Shown here: positions 32,005 through 42,917 of the stretch, piece after piece
How positions within the stretch are numbered: position 1 is the stretch's first letter
Layout: each line of letters starts with the position of its first letter
Source of the DNA: Pelobates cultripes
Taxonomy: Eukaryota; Chordata; Amphibia; Anura; Pelobatidae
Length of the DNA stretch: 64,000 bases
NCBI GenBank assembly: GCA_933207985.1
Contig: OW240913.1
Location: forward strand, 326,740,444 to 326,804,443
Reading direction: 5' to 3'
Position numbers and translations under genes: made by a program
The notes under the pieces: generated by a model
Told to the model about the DNA's origin: nothing
Databases searched by the model: none
The model's input: the letters and a program-made list of their open reading frames with translations, nothing else

Positions 32005-33208
32005 ACATGCAAAAGACTAACCCACGATACTTACCTGGTGACACTCACTACAAACCAACTACAAGGACGATACTGGCAGGCAGAGAAACTGCCCAAGACT
32101 ACAAGCTCTATGCCCAGACTGATTTGCTATAACCATACTGTGAAGGTCACGTAAATAACCCCAAAGTATTTTTTCATTTTTTTTTTTTTTATTTTTTTTT
32201 TTTATTTTATTTTTTTTTCTCTTCAATTGTTGGTTTATATTTTACTTTTAAATACGCACATAATGAGCTTATGGCTCTACACTGTTACGCCCTAAAGACG
32301 GGGAAGAGGGAAGGGAGCAGAGAGAAGGGACCAATACCACAACAGTGCAGGAGGTATCACCCCAGAGACACAACAACTGCCCCTCTAGACTATGGATATA
32401 GTAGTAGTGGTTAGTACCGTGATTGTTATACCTTAGGCTCTTTTCAGTCACATGACCAGATGCCTCCCCCCCCCGTATGCCAGGACTTCTGCTTATTAAT
32501 ACTGATGGTCACGGTAATTTGACTACAGCAATGCAGAGCCCAGCACCATGACCTACAATAATGTGCTGGAGTTTACACTGTTAATTTAACACCAGGTTAA
32601 CATTCTATTCTGTTGACCTAGCATTAGAATACTCCCACACCACTGGAGGCACGAGCAGGGAATACCCAGGACTATACACAAATATTATAGGTGTCGTCGC
32701 CGCGGTTGCCAAAGGGTGTAATCTAACTATACCGGAGTGGTTTATAAATGACACCTGGAGCCATAGTAAGACCCCACATAAGACCAGCACACTAAACTAA
32801 AGGACCACACCATAGGCTCTATAAGGGTCACCAATGGGATGAACCTCAACCCTTTGTTTGTCTTCTTATTCCAGTTTTCACCCTGTCCTGCTCAAACCTA
32901 CACGGAATGCCTAAGAGTTACAGGGCACTGCACACCATGAGCCACCGTAAGCGGCGGGTGTGATGTACAGATCTGTGTTAGTGCAGCTCCCTCCCTGTAC
33001 TTGTCACTGAGTACACCAGAGAAACTAACATGTTCAACCAACAAAAACCCAAGTTTATTATTATGTTTATTATCTATTATTAATAATGACTTATTATTAA
33101 TGACTTATTAATGTGATGTTTAATTTCCTTTTATCTACATGTAACGAATGTATGTAAGCTACCATCAAAAACAGTGGGACTGTTCCCACCACAAAAATAA
33201 AGAATTTA
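32005..33208 (+). other. Non-coding 3' region of the ORF1-only element
   Basis: T-rich run at 32170-32220, then mixed sequence up to the poly(A). No APE endonuclease or RT motif was found in any plus-strand frame. AATAAA precedes the A-run. Whether any of this derives from the 3' end of an ORF2 cannot be decided by eye. Confidence 0.6.
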
Positions 33209-33587
33209 AAAAAAAAAAAAAAAAATTTAAAAATGTAAAAATAATTTTTAATAATATATAAAAAAAAATTCTAACGGTATTTTGATATTAACATATATAT
33301 ATTTATATCAAAATACACTTAGAATGAAATTATATATATATCTATGTATAAAAAAAATAATAATAATAATACGAAATATACCTATGTCCATATACATAAT
33401 TACATAAATAATTTCATAAGTATACACGTAGACTTCAAATACATAAATATGTATATATATTTAAATCCTACGTGCATATTTATGTAATATTATTACATAA
33501 TTAAGTAATTTTATTGATTGCAATTTGAAGGACATGCCTGAGAACCGAGGTCGAAAGTCCAGAGAATTTAATTTGCTAGCACTATGT

Positions 33588-33895
33588 TTAACCCTGTAAC
33601 TTTCTATGACACCCTAAAACCTGTACATGGGGGGTACTGTTTTACTCAGGAGACTTCGCTGAACACAAAAATTTGTCTTTCAAAACAGTAAAACATATAA
33701 CAGCGATGATGTGGTCAGTGAAAGTGAAGTTTTTTGCATTTTTCACACACAAACGGCACTTTCACTGATGATATTATTGCTGTGATAGGTTTTACTGTTC
33801 TAAACACTATTATTTGTGTTCAGCGAAGTCTCCTGAGTATAACAGTACCCCACATGTAGAGGTTTTATAGTGCTTTTGAAAGTTACAGGGTCAAA
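33588..33895. repeat. About 308-bp palindrome, imperfect
   Basis: The left arm AACCCTGTAACTTTC pairs with GAAAGTTACAGGGTC on the right; inner words include CAGGAGACTTCGCTGAACAC against GTGTTCAGCGAAGTCTCCTG, a perfect 20-bp match. The spacer around 33735 carries GTTTTTTGCATTTTTCACAC. Confidence 0.85.
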
Positions 33896-34033
33896 TATAA
33901 GGCTTAATTTTTTTCATTGAAATTTGTCAGATTGGTAATGTTGCCTTTGAGAGCGTATGGTAGCCCCGGAATGAGAATTACCCCCATGATGGCATACCAT
34001 TTGCAAAAGAAGACAACCCAAGGTATTGCAAAT

Positions 34034-34190
34034 GGGGTATGTTCAGCCTTTTTTAGTAGCCACTTAGTCAAAAACACTGGCCAAAGTTAGCGTTTTTTGC
34101 ATTTTTAACACACAAACAAATATAAATGCTAACTTTGGCCAGCATTTGTGACTAAGTGGCTACTAAAAAAGACTGGCCATACCCTATATT
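34034..34190. repeat. About 157-bp palindrome with related spacer
   Basis: The arms include TTTTTTAGTAGCCACTTAGT and its complement ACTAAGTGGCTACTAAAAAA. The spacer GTTTTTTGCATTTTTAACAC is almost the same as in the palindrome at 33588-33895, although the arms differ. Confidence 0.85.
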
Positions 34191-34404
34191 AAATACCCTG
34201 GGTTGTCTACTTTAAAAAATAATTCAATATAAAGACATCCTCAATGGTATTAAGCAACAGATGTCAAATGTAATATTAATTCTGACCTTACTTTTAACTG
34301 ACTACTTCATTTAAGGTATATGGAGAGAAACTGAGAAACAAAAAATGAAAGAGGACAGTTTGGAAGGGAAAGAATAAGATATAGTAGAAATGATGTTTAA
34401 AAAT

Positions 34405-34822
34405 AAACTTACTGGTTCCAGATGTTACGGTGGCATCTATGGAGTCTATTATATCAGAAAGCTCTTCCACAGCTGTGATGCTCATTTTTCTTCATATCAT
34501 CTCATCCCGGGTGTCAAGTGTTATCTCTGCTGGTGGTCCTCCTCCCATGGCTTTCATATGCAAGCCGATTTGGCCCATTCAGCATTTCACTCTTCTGGTA
34601 ATCATTCCATAGTTTCTTTAGAATTGTGAAAGCTCCCTTGGTGATCCACATACTGTTAACTGCATCCTTGACTTTCTGCCAGGCTTAACATTTTCATCAA
34701 ACTGGTCTTTCGGACTTCTTTGAACCAAACAAGTTGTTTTCATTCTCTGGTATAGTCTTCTCGAGGGTATCGTTTTCATTGTGGGTGAACTTAGCACACG
34801 CACTCTTGCTCAACAATTCTTT
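34405..34822 (-). pseudogene. Myb/SANT-like DNA-binding protein fragment (Harbinger type)
   Basis: On the minus strand a broken frame reads CAKFTHNENDTLEKTI, NLFGSKKSER, two stops, AWQKVKDAVNSM, ILKKLWNDYQKSE. After a frameshift it reads MGGGPPAEITLDTRDEM, and in a third frame TAVEELSDIIDSIDATVTS. This matches the pattern of Myb/SANT-like proteins encoded next to Harbinger transposases ('FT-xEN--L', 'LFG', 'W--I---VN', 'KKRW-D-K', 'GGGPP---L---E'). These proteins bind DNA and help the transposase enter the nucleus. No transposase or element ends were found nearby. Several stops and frameshifts: inactive. Assigned by motif only. Confidence 0.55.
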
Positions 34823-34830
34823 ACTCTGAT

Positions 34831-37711
34831 TTGGGGGCTTTTTAAATTCCAGATAAAATACCATTGATATTGCTGGCTATTAAGACTTGCAAGTAAATTA
34901 TTCACTTAAAGTGTATGCAATTTTGATTAAAGGAACACACAAACACACATCACTACACCTGATGTATCTAGTCTACACACAAACACACACAGCATATACA
35001 GAACATTCACAAACACAGCATCATCTCTCAGACACACATAGAAAATAAAGTAAAGCCTAATAGATAAATAGAAAAAAGGGGGGGAAATTTGACCAGAATA
35101 GTTGGAAGTGACACCCTTCTATTTAAAAAATTGACAAAAGACAAAAAAATGTTCCAATTAAGCATTTGCGCTGCAAATTCTATGTAGCACGGAAGCCATA
35201 TAGAAAACTAATAAAAGTTGTACCAAAAATACCTAAATTCTTGATAGGTTATCAACTAAAATGATTTGGAGACATGTCTCCTTCTATCAGAAACCACTAC
35301 ATTAAGCTGTACTTTGGTTCTGCAACAATTTCTGAAAATCATTGTTCTGCCATGGCTGTCAGGAAGCCCAAAGCTATTTAATCAAGGTCACCCAGACCAC
35401 TTCATCTCACAGGTTTGTTCTTGGGATCTGGTCCCTACAGGTGTGCAAAGCAGGTTTACACAATGGGAAACCTCTAGGCATCCAGGCTGGGAAGAGATTA
35501 TAAAGCATACAGACTGTGAATGCACATCCTATTTTTGCCATGGGCAGGAAAACACAGGCCTGTACACTAAAACAGCTAGCAAGCACCCAGCGTGTACTAA
35601 CCTGCAACTGGCAGTTAATGCACGCTGTGTCTATATGACTATTTAGCAACATGACATGACCTTTGTGGTAAATCTAATTAAATGTGCAAGGGATTTGGGA
35701 GATAGGGCCAAGACTGATTAGACAGTCTCCTTACACAATTTAGGAAGATATTCAGGTAATTGGCAATATTTTTTTAATGCACTGTCATTAAGTAAATATA
35801 TATGGTAATTATTTTATACTGATAATTTAAGGATCAGTGTTTACTGTGCCACTATAACAATCTATTATGTTAGGATCCTATTCCAAAATTAAATAATTCA
35901 CTCAGTTAAGGACTACAGGGCTCTATAGAGCCACCAAGGATTACATCTTACATGTATAAAACAATTCTGTGTTGTAATGGGTTAAGGCACAGTTCATCTT
36001 CCTTTCAAAATGGGCTGATTGATCATAATTGGTCCACTACAACTGACAGTCTGTGTTGTTAATGGAATAAATTTTACTTTTGTTCCAGCAAGGCCATGTA
36101 CTGAAAGGCATCTGTACAATGATTTAATTATCTAAAACCCTTACCATTAGTGCATGTTTTATCAGAACTTCATTGAATATTTATTTGAGTTTATTTCCAA
36201 AACAATTAATTATTGCAACAAAAACATCTAAAGTACATGTCTGTTCACGATATGCAAGTGTCATATCTCAAGCCTGTTTTTCTTTGAAAGAACAACTAAG
36301 CATGATTTTATTTTGTTCGAATTTAATTGTTTGAGAGTACAGTTAAACTTGTGTTGTCCATGTCCAGAGAACCATCACCCCTCAATGATTGTTCTGTAAC
36401 ATACCAGTAATTATTAAATCAATGAAATGTCAGTTTATATAAAATTCAAAGTCCGATAACTAAAATGGTAAAATATATCTTTAAACGGATGACCTAAAAA
36501 AAGTTCAAATTTAAATATCTTCCAGTGCACCTCATATAAATTTCATACACTAATTCCTTTGCTATTTTGAAATGAATGTTTGTCATTTTGTTAGATTTAA
36601 TTTAGCAAAACATTTTGGTCTCGTTGCACATATTTCCCAAAGGTCAGTTCTCTTATTAAGTCAAAATAACACATGTAACTATAAGAGTCAAAGATTTTAG
36701 TAATTTTGGGCGCTTGACAAATTCCATTGTCATGACAACATTGACCACAGGTAGTAACTATTCACCCAATTTTCTGTAATGTTGGAAAATGGGGAGGACA
36801 GTTTACAATGAGTGAGTTAATCTTACCGTTTTGATAAATGAGTTTAATCAGTATTCATTCTTACCATGGTACAAATATCAAGTGGATTCCTTAAAACAAA
36901 AACACACACAAACAGACATAAAAGTAATTGATATTAATTGTTTTTGTTTTTCTTTATTTTATACGATCAGGCTTTGTATATGATTGCATTTGTATAAATG
37001 AGTTAAAATTCTTTCAAATTTTTTTTTAATTTGAAAAATATTATGTTAATTAAACAAAAATGGTAATGATCTACGTAAGATAATATAACAGGTAATGGTC
37101 ACAAACAGAAATGACAATAACTAGAATACAGTGGCTGAAATAATGAACTAGAAATTATTAAGTTAAACGTGTTAATTTCATAGTGACCAATGGAAAGTCA
37201 CATAGATATGAGAGGAACATTTGGGGACTCTGGGGGCTGATGGAACTGATTTTACATTATGTATTGAGTAGGCTGCTACAAACAATTTTGCTAGACTTCA
37301 TTTAACTCATTATTGTCAGTGGAAGCAAATGACATATCCTTTCAACCAGTAATACAATAAACAGTGATGCTTAGACTTTATTAACCCATGAATGTCTAAA
37401 CTAGTATTACTGACAGGTGAATGTTTGATTTAAAGCATTAATCATCTATGCAGTAAGATTTACCCACCTGTATTGTAAGGACTAGAGCAGTAATTCTCTA
37501 ACATTTCTTATATTGGGAACTTGTGGATGGGATCTGTCCCCTGTTTATGCTTTAATAACTTGCCTGACAATGTCACTTAGCGCCTCTTTCAGCGTCACCC
37601 CCTCGTGTGTATGCTGTGGCATCAGACAATATAGGTGCTATCTAGTGACTCCAAGTTTATCAAGGGAACAATATTTATTGTGTTTGTGTGTTTTTTCGCT
37701 AATGGTATATG
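34831..37711. other. Non-repetitive AT-rich sequence, no gene recognised
   Basis: CA-rich simple sequence at 34935-35035. A 126-codon open frame at 35266-35646 on the plus strand resembles no known family and lacks supporting context. The rest shows no recognisable elements. Confidence 0.5.
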
Positions 37712-38274
37712 CAGGGGCGGACTGAGAACCCTCAGGGCCCCCGGGCAAAATAAATCAAGGGCCCCCTTACAGGCCCCACCCATACTCTGCAGCAAGCGCC
37801 ACCCTTGTCCCGCCTCCAGCCACACCGTACACAATCTTTAGACACAAGGAACAAAAGGGCAATAAGCCCTTCGAGGCCCCAGTAGAGACTACAATTGAGG
37901 GCTAATAGGCCATGGAGGGGGGTCTTTCTAGCGGAGGCTATCTCAGTGTCCTTTAGAGGGTGTGTTAGAAAGAATCCCCTCCAAGCCCCATTAGAGACTA
38001 CAATGGAGTCTAAAAGGCTTGGAAGGGGGTCTTTCTAACAGAGGCCATCTCAGCGTCCATTAGATATCCCCTGCTGGAAACAGTCGCCTCCAGGCCCCAG
38101 TAGAAACTACAATTGAGGGCTAATGGGCCATGGAGGGGATTTCTAGCAGAGGCTAGAGTCTAATGGGGCCTGGAGGGTGGTCTCTCCAACACTCTGGTTC
38201 CTATTCACAATATAGCAACACAACATAGCTCGCTGATACCTAAGCCAAGTTGGCTCCTCTTACCTTAATTACTG

Positions 38275-38510
38275 TTGCTGGCTGGCAGTCTGTGGGCTTG
38301 CTGGCTGCGGCTGGCAGGCTGTGGGCTTGCTGGCTACTGCCGGCAGGCTGTGGGCTTGCTGACTGCGGCTGGCAGGCTATGGCTTGCTGGCTGTAAGCCT
38401 GTGGCTTGCTGTAGGCCTGTGGGCTGGCTACTGGCCTGTGGGCTGGCTGGGCTGGCTAACTGGCTGGCTACTGGCCAGCCTGTGGGTTGGCTGGCTGGCT
38501 ACTGGGGCAC
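38275..38510 (+). repeat. GCTGGCTGTGGGCTT-type minisatellite
   Basis: Irregular short units built from GGCTGGCT, GTGGGCTTGCTGGCT and GGCTACTGGCC. Strongly strand-asymmetric (G and T on the top strand). The leucine/alanine/glycine-rich frame through it is a translation of the repeat. Confidence 0.85.
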
Positions 38511-39124
38511 TTGTAGATTATTTAAAGAAATAATCCATGCACAATAACCACTACTGCTCCAGAGTAAGTAGTCAAACCGTTTAAGAACAGTTTGACAACT
38601 TACCTGGGGTCTGCTGGGATATGAGGCTGTAGTAGGGAATAGGAGCAGTGGTGCAATGTGTGTGAAAGGTTCAGTGTGTGTGTGGGGGTGTAGTGTGTGA
38701 ATGTGTAGAGTGTGTGGGCAGTGTATGTGTGTGGCAATGTTAGTATGGGGGGCTGTGTATGGGGGTCTGTGTGTATATGGGTGGGCAGTGTATGTGTGTG
38801 TGTGAGGCAATGTGTGTAAATGTGTATGGTGTGTATGGGGGCAGTGTGTGAATGTGTATGGTGTGTGTGTGGGGGCAGTGTGTTTATGGGGCTAGAGTTC
38901 ACTCTCACCACTGCGACCACCAGGAATCCATGGGGTTACAGTGTTGAGAGTGAACTCTAGCCCGTAGCTCCAGGGCTAGAGTTGACTCTCGCAAGAGCAG
39001 TAACGTTGCCATGGTAACCGCGGCAACGCTCTGTGCTCGCGCAAGAAGGACCCAGAGGAGCTGCAGGGTGAGCTCCCAGGTCCTCTCTTCCTCCCCTGCC
39101 CGCACGGTGCCTGCGGACAGGGGA

Positions 39125-39431
39125 GGGGGGGCATTCTTCCCTCTCTTTCTCCCCCCTCCCCATCTCTCTATTCCCCTCTTTCTCCCCGTGTCTCATTCTT
39201 CCCTCTCTGTCTCCCCATCTCTCTATTCCCCGTGTCTCATTCTTCCCTCTCTGTCTCTTTCTCCCCCTCCCCATCTCTCTATCCCCCCTCTTTCTCCCTG
39301 TGTCTCATTCTTCCCTCTCTGTCTCTCCCCTCCCCATCTCTCTATTCCCCCTGTGTCTCATTCTTCCCTCTCTTTCCCTCCCCATCTCTCTATTCCCCCT
39401 CTTTCTCCCCGTGTCTCATTCTTCCCTCTCT
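39125..39431 (+). repeat. Pyrimidine-rich minisatellite, units about 60-70 bp
   Basis: Repeats of CATTCTTCCCTCTCTTTCTC, CCCATCTCTCTATTCCCC and CCCGTGTCT in this order, 5 or more copies, ending in the gap at 39432. The serine/proline-rich open frames here are repeat artefacts. Confidence 0.9.
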
Positions 39432-39531
39432 NNNNNNNNNNNNNNNNNNNNNNNNNNNNNNNNNNNNNNNNNNNNNNNNNNNNNNNNNNNNNNNNNNNNN
39501 NNNNNNNNNNNNNNNNNNNNNNNNNNNNNNN
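39432..39531. other. Assembly gap (100 N)
   Basis: Lies between a tandem array and the integrase of a Gypsy-1 copy. The 3' part of that element, including its other LTR, is missing. Confidence 1.
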
Positions 39532-42137
39532 AAACCATAGTTGGAGAAAAAAGGAGTCATTTTCGTACTAGAATGAATGGTATTATTGTAAGAAAATTCA
39601 GCCATAGGTAACCAAGTGGTCCAGTCATCTTGCAGGTATGAACAATAACATCGGAGATATTGTTCCAAACATTGATTAACTCTCTCTGTTTGCCCATTAG
39701 TTTTGGGATGATAGGCAGAAGAGAGTTTGCGTTGAATTTGAAGAGAGAGACACATCTCTTTCCAGAATTTGGAGGTAAATTGTGTCCCCCTATCAGAAAT
39801 AATTTCTTCTGGAAGACCATGAAGCTTTACAATATTATCAATAAAGATTTTGGACAATTCTACGGAGGAGGGTAATTTTTTTAAAGAGATGAAATGGGAC
39901 ATTTTAGTGAAGCGGTCCACAACAACAAGAATAGTGGTGAACTGTCGGGATGGAGGAAGGTCAACAAGAAAATCCATAGAAATGGATTGCCAAGGTTTTT
40001 CTGGAATAGGTAAGTTAAGTAGTAATCCAAAAGGTTGATTATGTTCAGATTTGGACCTTTGACAGATAGGACAAGTTTTGACATATAATTCAATGGTTCT
40101 ATCTTGGCGAGGCCACCAATAATATCGTGAAGTTAGTTCAAGAGTTTTCTTTATTCCAGGATGTCCAGCTAGGGGTGAATCATGAACCATCTTAAGTAAT
40201 TTGTTCCTAAGAATGGGAGGAATATAAATTCTATTTTTAAAGTAAAATATACCATCCTTTTTTGTTAAATTAGGTGTTTTGGGAAGTTCAAGATCCTTTT
40301 GATTCAAGTTCCTTAAGTCATCCTGAAGAGAAGAGAGGATCCCTATTATTTTGTTAGGAGGATAAACATCAATAGAAGTTTTAGAAGGAATTCGAGAAAG
40401 AGCGTCAGCCGTTTTATTCCTAGTTCCAGATCTGTATATTAATTGGAAGTTAAACCGGTTAAAAAATAGGTTCCATCTAACTTGTCTAGCCGTAAGGGTT
40501 TTATTAGTATAAAGATATTCAAGATTTTTATGGTCTGTATAGACTATGATAGGTTGTTTTGTATCTTCTAATAGATGGCGCCAATTTTCAAAGGCAGCTT
40601 TAACACCCAATAATTCCTTTTCAGAAAGTGGATAAATGTGTCCATAAGGAATGGGAGCACCAGGTATTAGATCTATTGGGCAATCATATGCTTGATGAGG
40701 TGGAAGTGTTTCCGCTTCTTTTTTACAAAAGACATCTGAAAAGTCAGAGTAGAATGGAGGTATAATTGATTCCTGAGTAGTTTGGAGAATAGGAATATGT
40801 TGGAAGCAGGTTTTTTTGCAAAAGTCAGAAGGAAAAGAAATGGAAAAGGGTGACCATTTAATTAAAGGATCATGAGTTTTTAACCAATTAATTCCTAGAA
40901 TGACGGGATAAAGTGGAGATTTAATAACATCAAATGTAAGGAATTCTGTATGTACGTTGTTGGTAATCATTCTTAGAGGAATTGTCTCATCTTTTATGGG
41001 TCCTGAGGATATAAATGAACCATCAATAACTCTGATTGGAATAAAATTGGTTTTTCGAACACACGGAATTTTATTCTTTGCAACAAAAGAAAAATCAAGG
41101 AAGGTTCCATTAGCACCAGAATCAATAATGGCTTCAGTCACGATTCTTTTTGTATCCCACTGTAATATGAGAGATATAGAAAAATAAGTAGATGTTTTCC
41201 TTTTTTGAAGAGCGTTCAATATAGAAGTAGATGAATGAAGCTTACCAGCTTTCGAATGGATTAGTAGGGGACATTCTGGGATTAGATGTTCTTTTGAAGC
41301 ACAATACATGCACAAATTTAGTTGTCTCCTTCTTATCCTTTCTTCCGAAGTAAGAGGGCTTCTTATTATACCAACTTCCATAGGTTCATTGTGAGGAAGA
41401 GATTTTTCAGGAATTTTTGGAGTAGTAAAATGTTTTCTCCAGTTAGAAGTAGTAAGAACTTTTTCAGCCCTTCTTTCTCTTAGACGTCTGTCAATACTAA
41501 TGGAAAGTTGAATCAATGCATTTAAGGTGGGAGGAAGTTCAATACGAGAGAGTTCATCTTTCACAGCTTCTGATAATCCGAGACGGTATTGATTGCGTAG
41601 TGTAATGTCATTCCATTGGGTTTCTGTAGCCCATCTTTTAAATTCGGCAATGTAATCTTCAACAGGTCTGTTCTTTTGGTGGAGAGTTCTGATGTTTAAA
41701 TCAGCAGTAGCCTGTTTATATGGATCTTCATATAATAAAGACATAGCTTCAAAAAATTCATCCAGTGAATCTAGTATGGGATCATCATTCTCTAAAAAGG
41801 AATGGGCCCAAGCCATAGGTTCACCTCTTAGAAAGGAAATTACTGAACAAACTTTTGACCTTTCAGTGAGGTAAGATCGAGGTTTCAAAGCTATCAGAAG
41901 TTTGCAAGAATTTAAAAACTCTCTGTACTTTGTTCTATCTCCATAAAAATTTTCTGGATTACAGACAGCAGGATCACCAGCCGATTGAAGAGCGGCATGA
42001 GGAAGATGGCCTTGCATGTCTCTAACATAGGTTAATATTCTCTCATTTGTAATTTGCAATTCCTGTAACCCTTGAGCAATTGTATCTACTCTATTGGTTA
42101 GGGCAGAAACTTGAGAGTTAATATCTGCTGGTTCCAT
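39532..42137 (-). CDS. Gypsy-1 Gag-Pro-(RT deleted)-RNase H-integrase frame
   Basis: An uninterrupted frame of about 868 codons from ATG 42137 to the gap. Parts: Gag (MEPADINSQVSALTNRVDT; the 'FL-GEP-AWA' block), a zinc knuckle CMYCASKEHLIPEC, an aspartic protease with IDSGANGTFLDF, then IYPLSEKELLGVKAAFENWR, where the protease linker joins directly to the RNase H C-terminal part. This is a 999-bp (333-codon) in-frame deletion relative to copy b that removes all RT motifs and the first RNase H Asp. The integrase follows with the HHCC finger (HDSPLAGHPG to CPICQRSK), SMDFLVDLPPS, SDRGTQFTSKFW and YHPKTNGQTE. Gag and integrase may still function; reverse transcription would have to come from elsewhere. 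Confidence 0.9.
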
Positions 42138-42169
42138 TGAATGGGCTGGATTATTCTGTGATGCTTTTG

Positions 42170-42917
42170 TGTAATACCTCTTTAATTGGAACTCAACTGC
42201 AGAATTTTCTGAGGGCAGGAACAGTAAATTTCACCTCCTATTATATTGGAGTGAAATCAGTGGACTGTATCTTTAAATAATAATCAGGATAATGCCAAGT
42301 TAGTTCCAACTTGAATTTTAATAATGAAGTTTTAGCCTTAGCAGCAATCCTTATTTGTCAACAGAGAGTTTAAAGAAATTAAATACTATAATTAATTGAT
42401 ATGACTTGCTTTCCTTGACAAAAGATTTACTTAACTTAGAAGCACTCTGGCACTGGAAGGGTTAATTCACCCAATGGAGGAAGAGGAAGGAGTCTCTTTT
42501 AACAAACTGCAGTTTAGTAGTGAGAGAAAGGAAGTCCGTTTGTCCAAGCCGAGGTCTGAGAGAGGAGAAGGTAGAAATCCGTTTACAAGCCGAGGTCTGG
42601 GAGAGGAGAAGGTAGAATTCCGTTTATAAGCCGAGGTCTGAGAGATGAGAAGGTAGAAATCCGTTTACAAGCCGAGGTCTGAGAGATGAGAAGGTAGAAA
42701 TCCGTTTACAAGCCGAGGTCTGAGAAGTGGAGCCGGTAGCATCGAGTAGAGCAGCTGATCTCACTGCCGCACCTGAGTGAATAATCCAGCACTTTGAATC
42801 TGGCGCGGTCTTCCTAAGTATCGTGGAAAGACCGCGTCAGAAAAAAGGGGCGGAGCTAAGCGCCGTGAACCCGGAAGTGGGTTCCGGCGGCAGCATGAAT
42901 GTTAGGTATACCTGACA
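42170..42917 (-). repeat. Gypsy-1 copy a 5' LTR
   Basis: On the minus strand it runs from TGTCAGGTATACC to GAGGTATTACA (748 bp). It includes CCGGAACCCACTTCCGG, and about five imperfect 42-45-bp repeats with 'GACCTCGGCTTGTAAACGG' (42535-42735). After it come 32 bases and the Gag ATG. No obvious tRNA-type primer-binding site starting TGG follows the LTR. Confidence 0.8.

Larger units (their letters stand above)
30387..33225 (+). mobile_element. L1/Tx1-type element with ORF1 only
   Basis: Starts GGAGGCAGGCAGACAGACAG, has a 574-bp 5' region, an intact 347-codon ORF1, about 1.2 kb without ORF2, then AATAAAGAATTT and a poly(A) run (33208-33225). Flanks TTTAAAATG (30378-30386) and TTTAAAAATG (33226-33235) look like a target-site duplication differing by one A. 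An unbroken ORF1 with no trace of endonuclease or RT resembles mammalian HAL1 ('half-L1') elements, which move using another element's ORF2 protein. The unit appears full-length rather than 5'-truncated. Confidence 0.65.
33226..34218 (+). mobile_element. Right part of the large palindromic repeat
   Basis: An AT-rich tract (33230-33530) is followed by unique-looking sequence and two palindromes (33588-33895 and 34034-34190). It is read as the continuation of 25843-26166 and 30184-30386. It stops near 34218 without a recognisable right end. Confidence 0.4.
37712..39431 (+). mobile_element. hAT-like element end followed by tandem arrays (cut by gap)
   Basis: Begins CAGGGGCGGACTGAGAACC and continues GGGCCCCCGGGCAAAATAAA, an end style common among vertebrate hAT elements. 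Next come about 110-bp imperfect repeats (37850-38180: 'GAGGCCCCAGTAGAGACTAC', 'CCATGGAGGGG'), a GCTGGCTGTGGG minisatellite, a TGTG-rich tract (38660-38890), a hairpin (GGCTAGAGTTCACTCTC with GAGAGTGAACTCTAGCC), and a pyrimidine-rich minisatellite that runs into the gap. No coding sequence. The right end is lost. Confidence 0.45.
39532..42917 (-). mobile_element. Gypsy-1 copy a (minus), RT-deleted, inserted in Gypsy-2
   Basis: The LTR (42170-42917) is followed on the minus strand by a 32-base leader and one long frame (start 42137) for Gag, protease, partial RNase H and integrase, ending at the gap. It belongs to the same family as the plus-strand copy at 53037-58168. Its LTR abuts the protease region of Gypsy-2, so it is the younger of the two. 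The 3' end and LTR are lost in the gap. Confidence 0.9.

Noticed and set aside
31471..32012. Minus-strand frames of 95 and 177 codons opposite the L1-type ORF1
   Set aside because: They are antisense shadows of a GC-rich, well-supported ORF1 on the plus strand.
35266..35646. 126-codon plus-strand frame
   Set aside because: No domain, no similarity I recognise, no gene context; length is within chance for 64 kb.
38499..39611. His/Thr-rich and Ser/Pro-rich frames over 100 codons
   Set aside because: They are translations of TG-rich and pyrimidine-rich tandem arrays, some running across the N gap.
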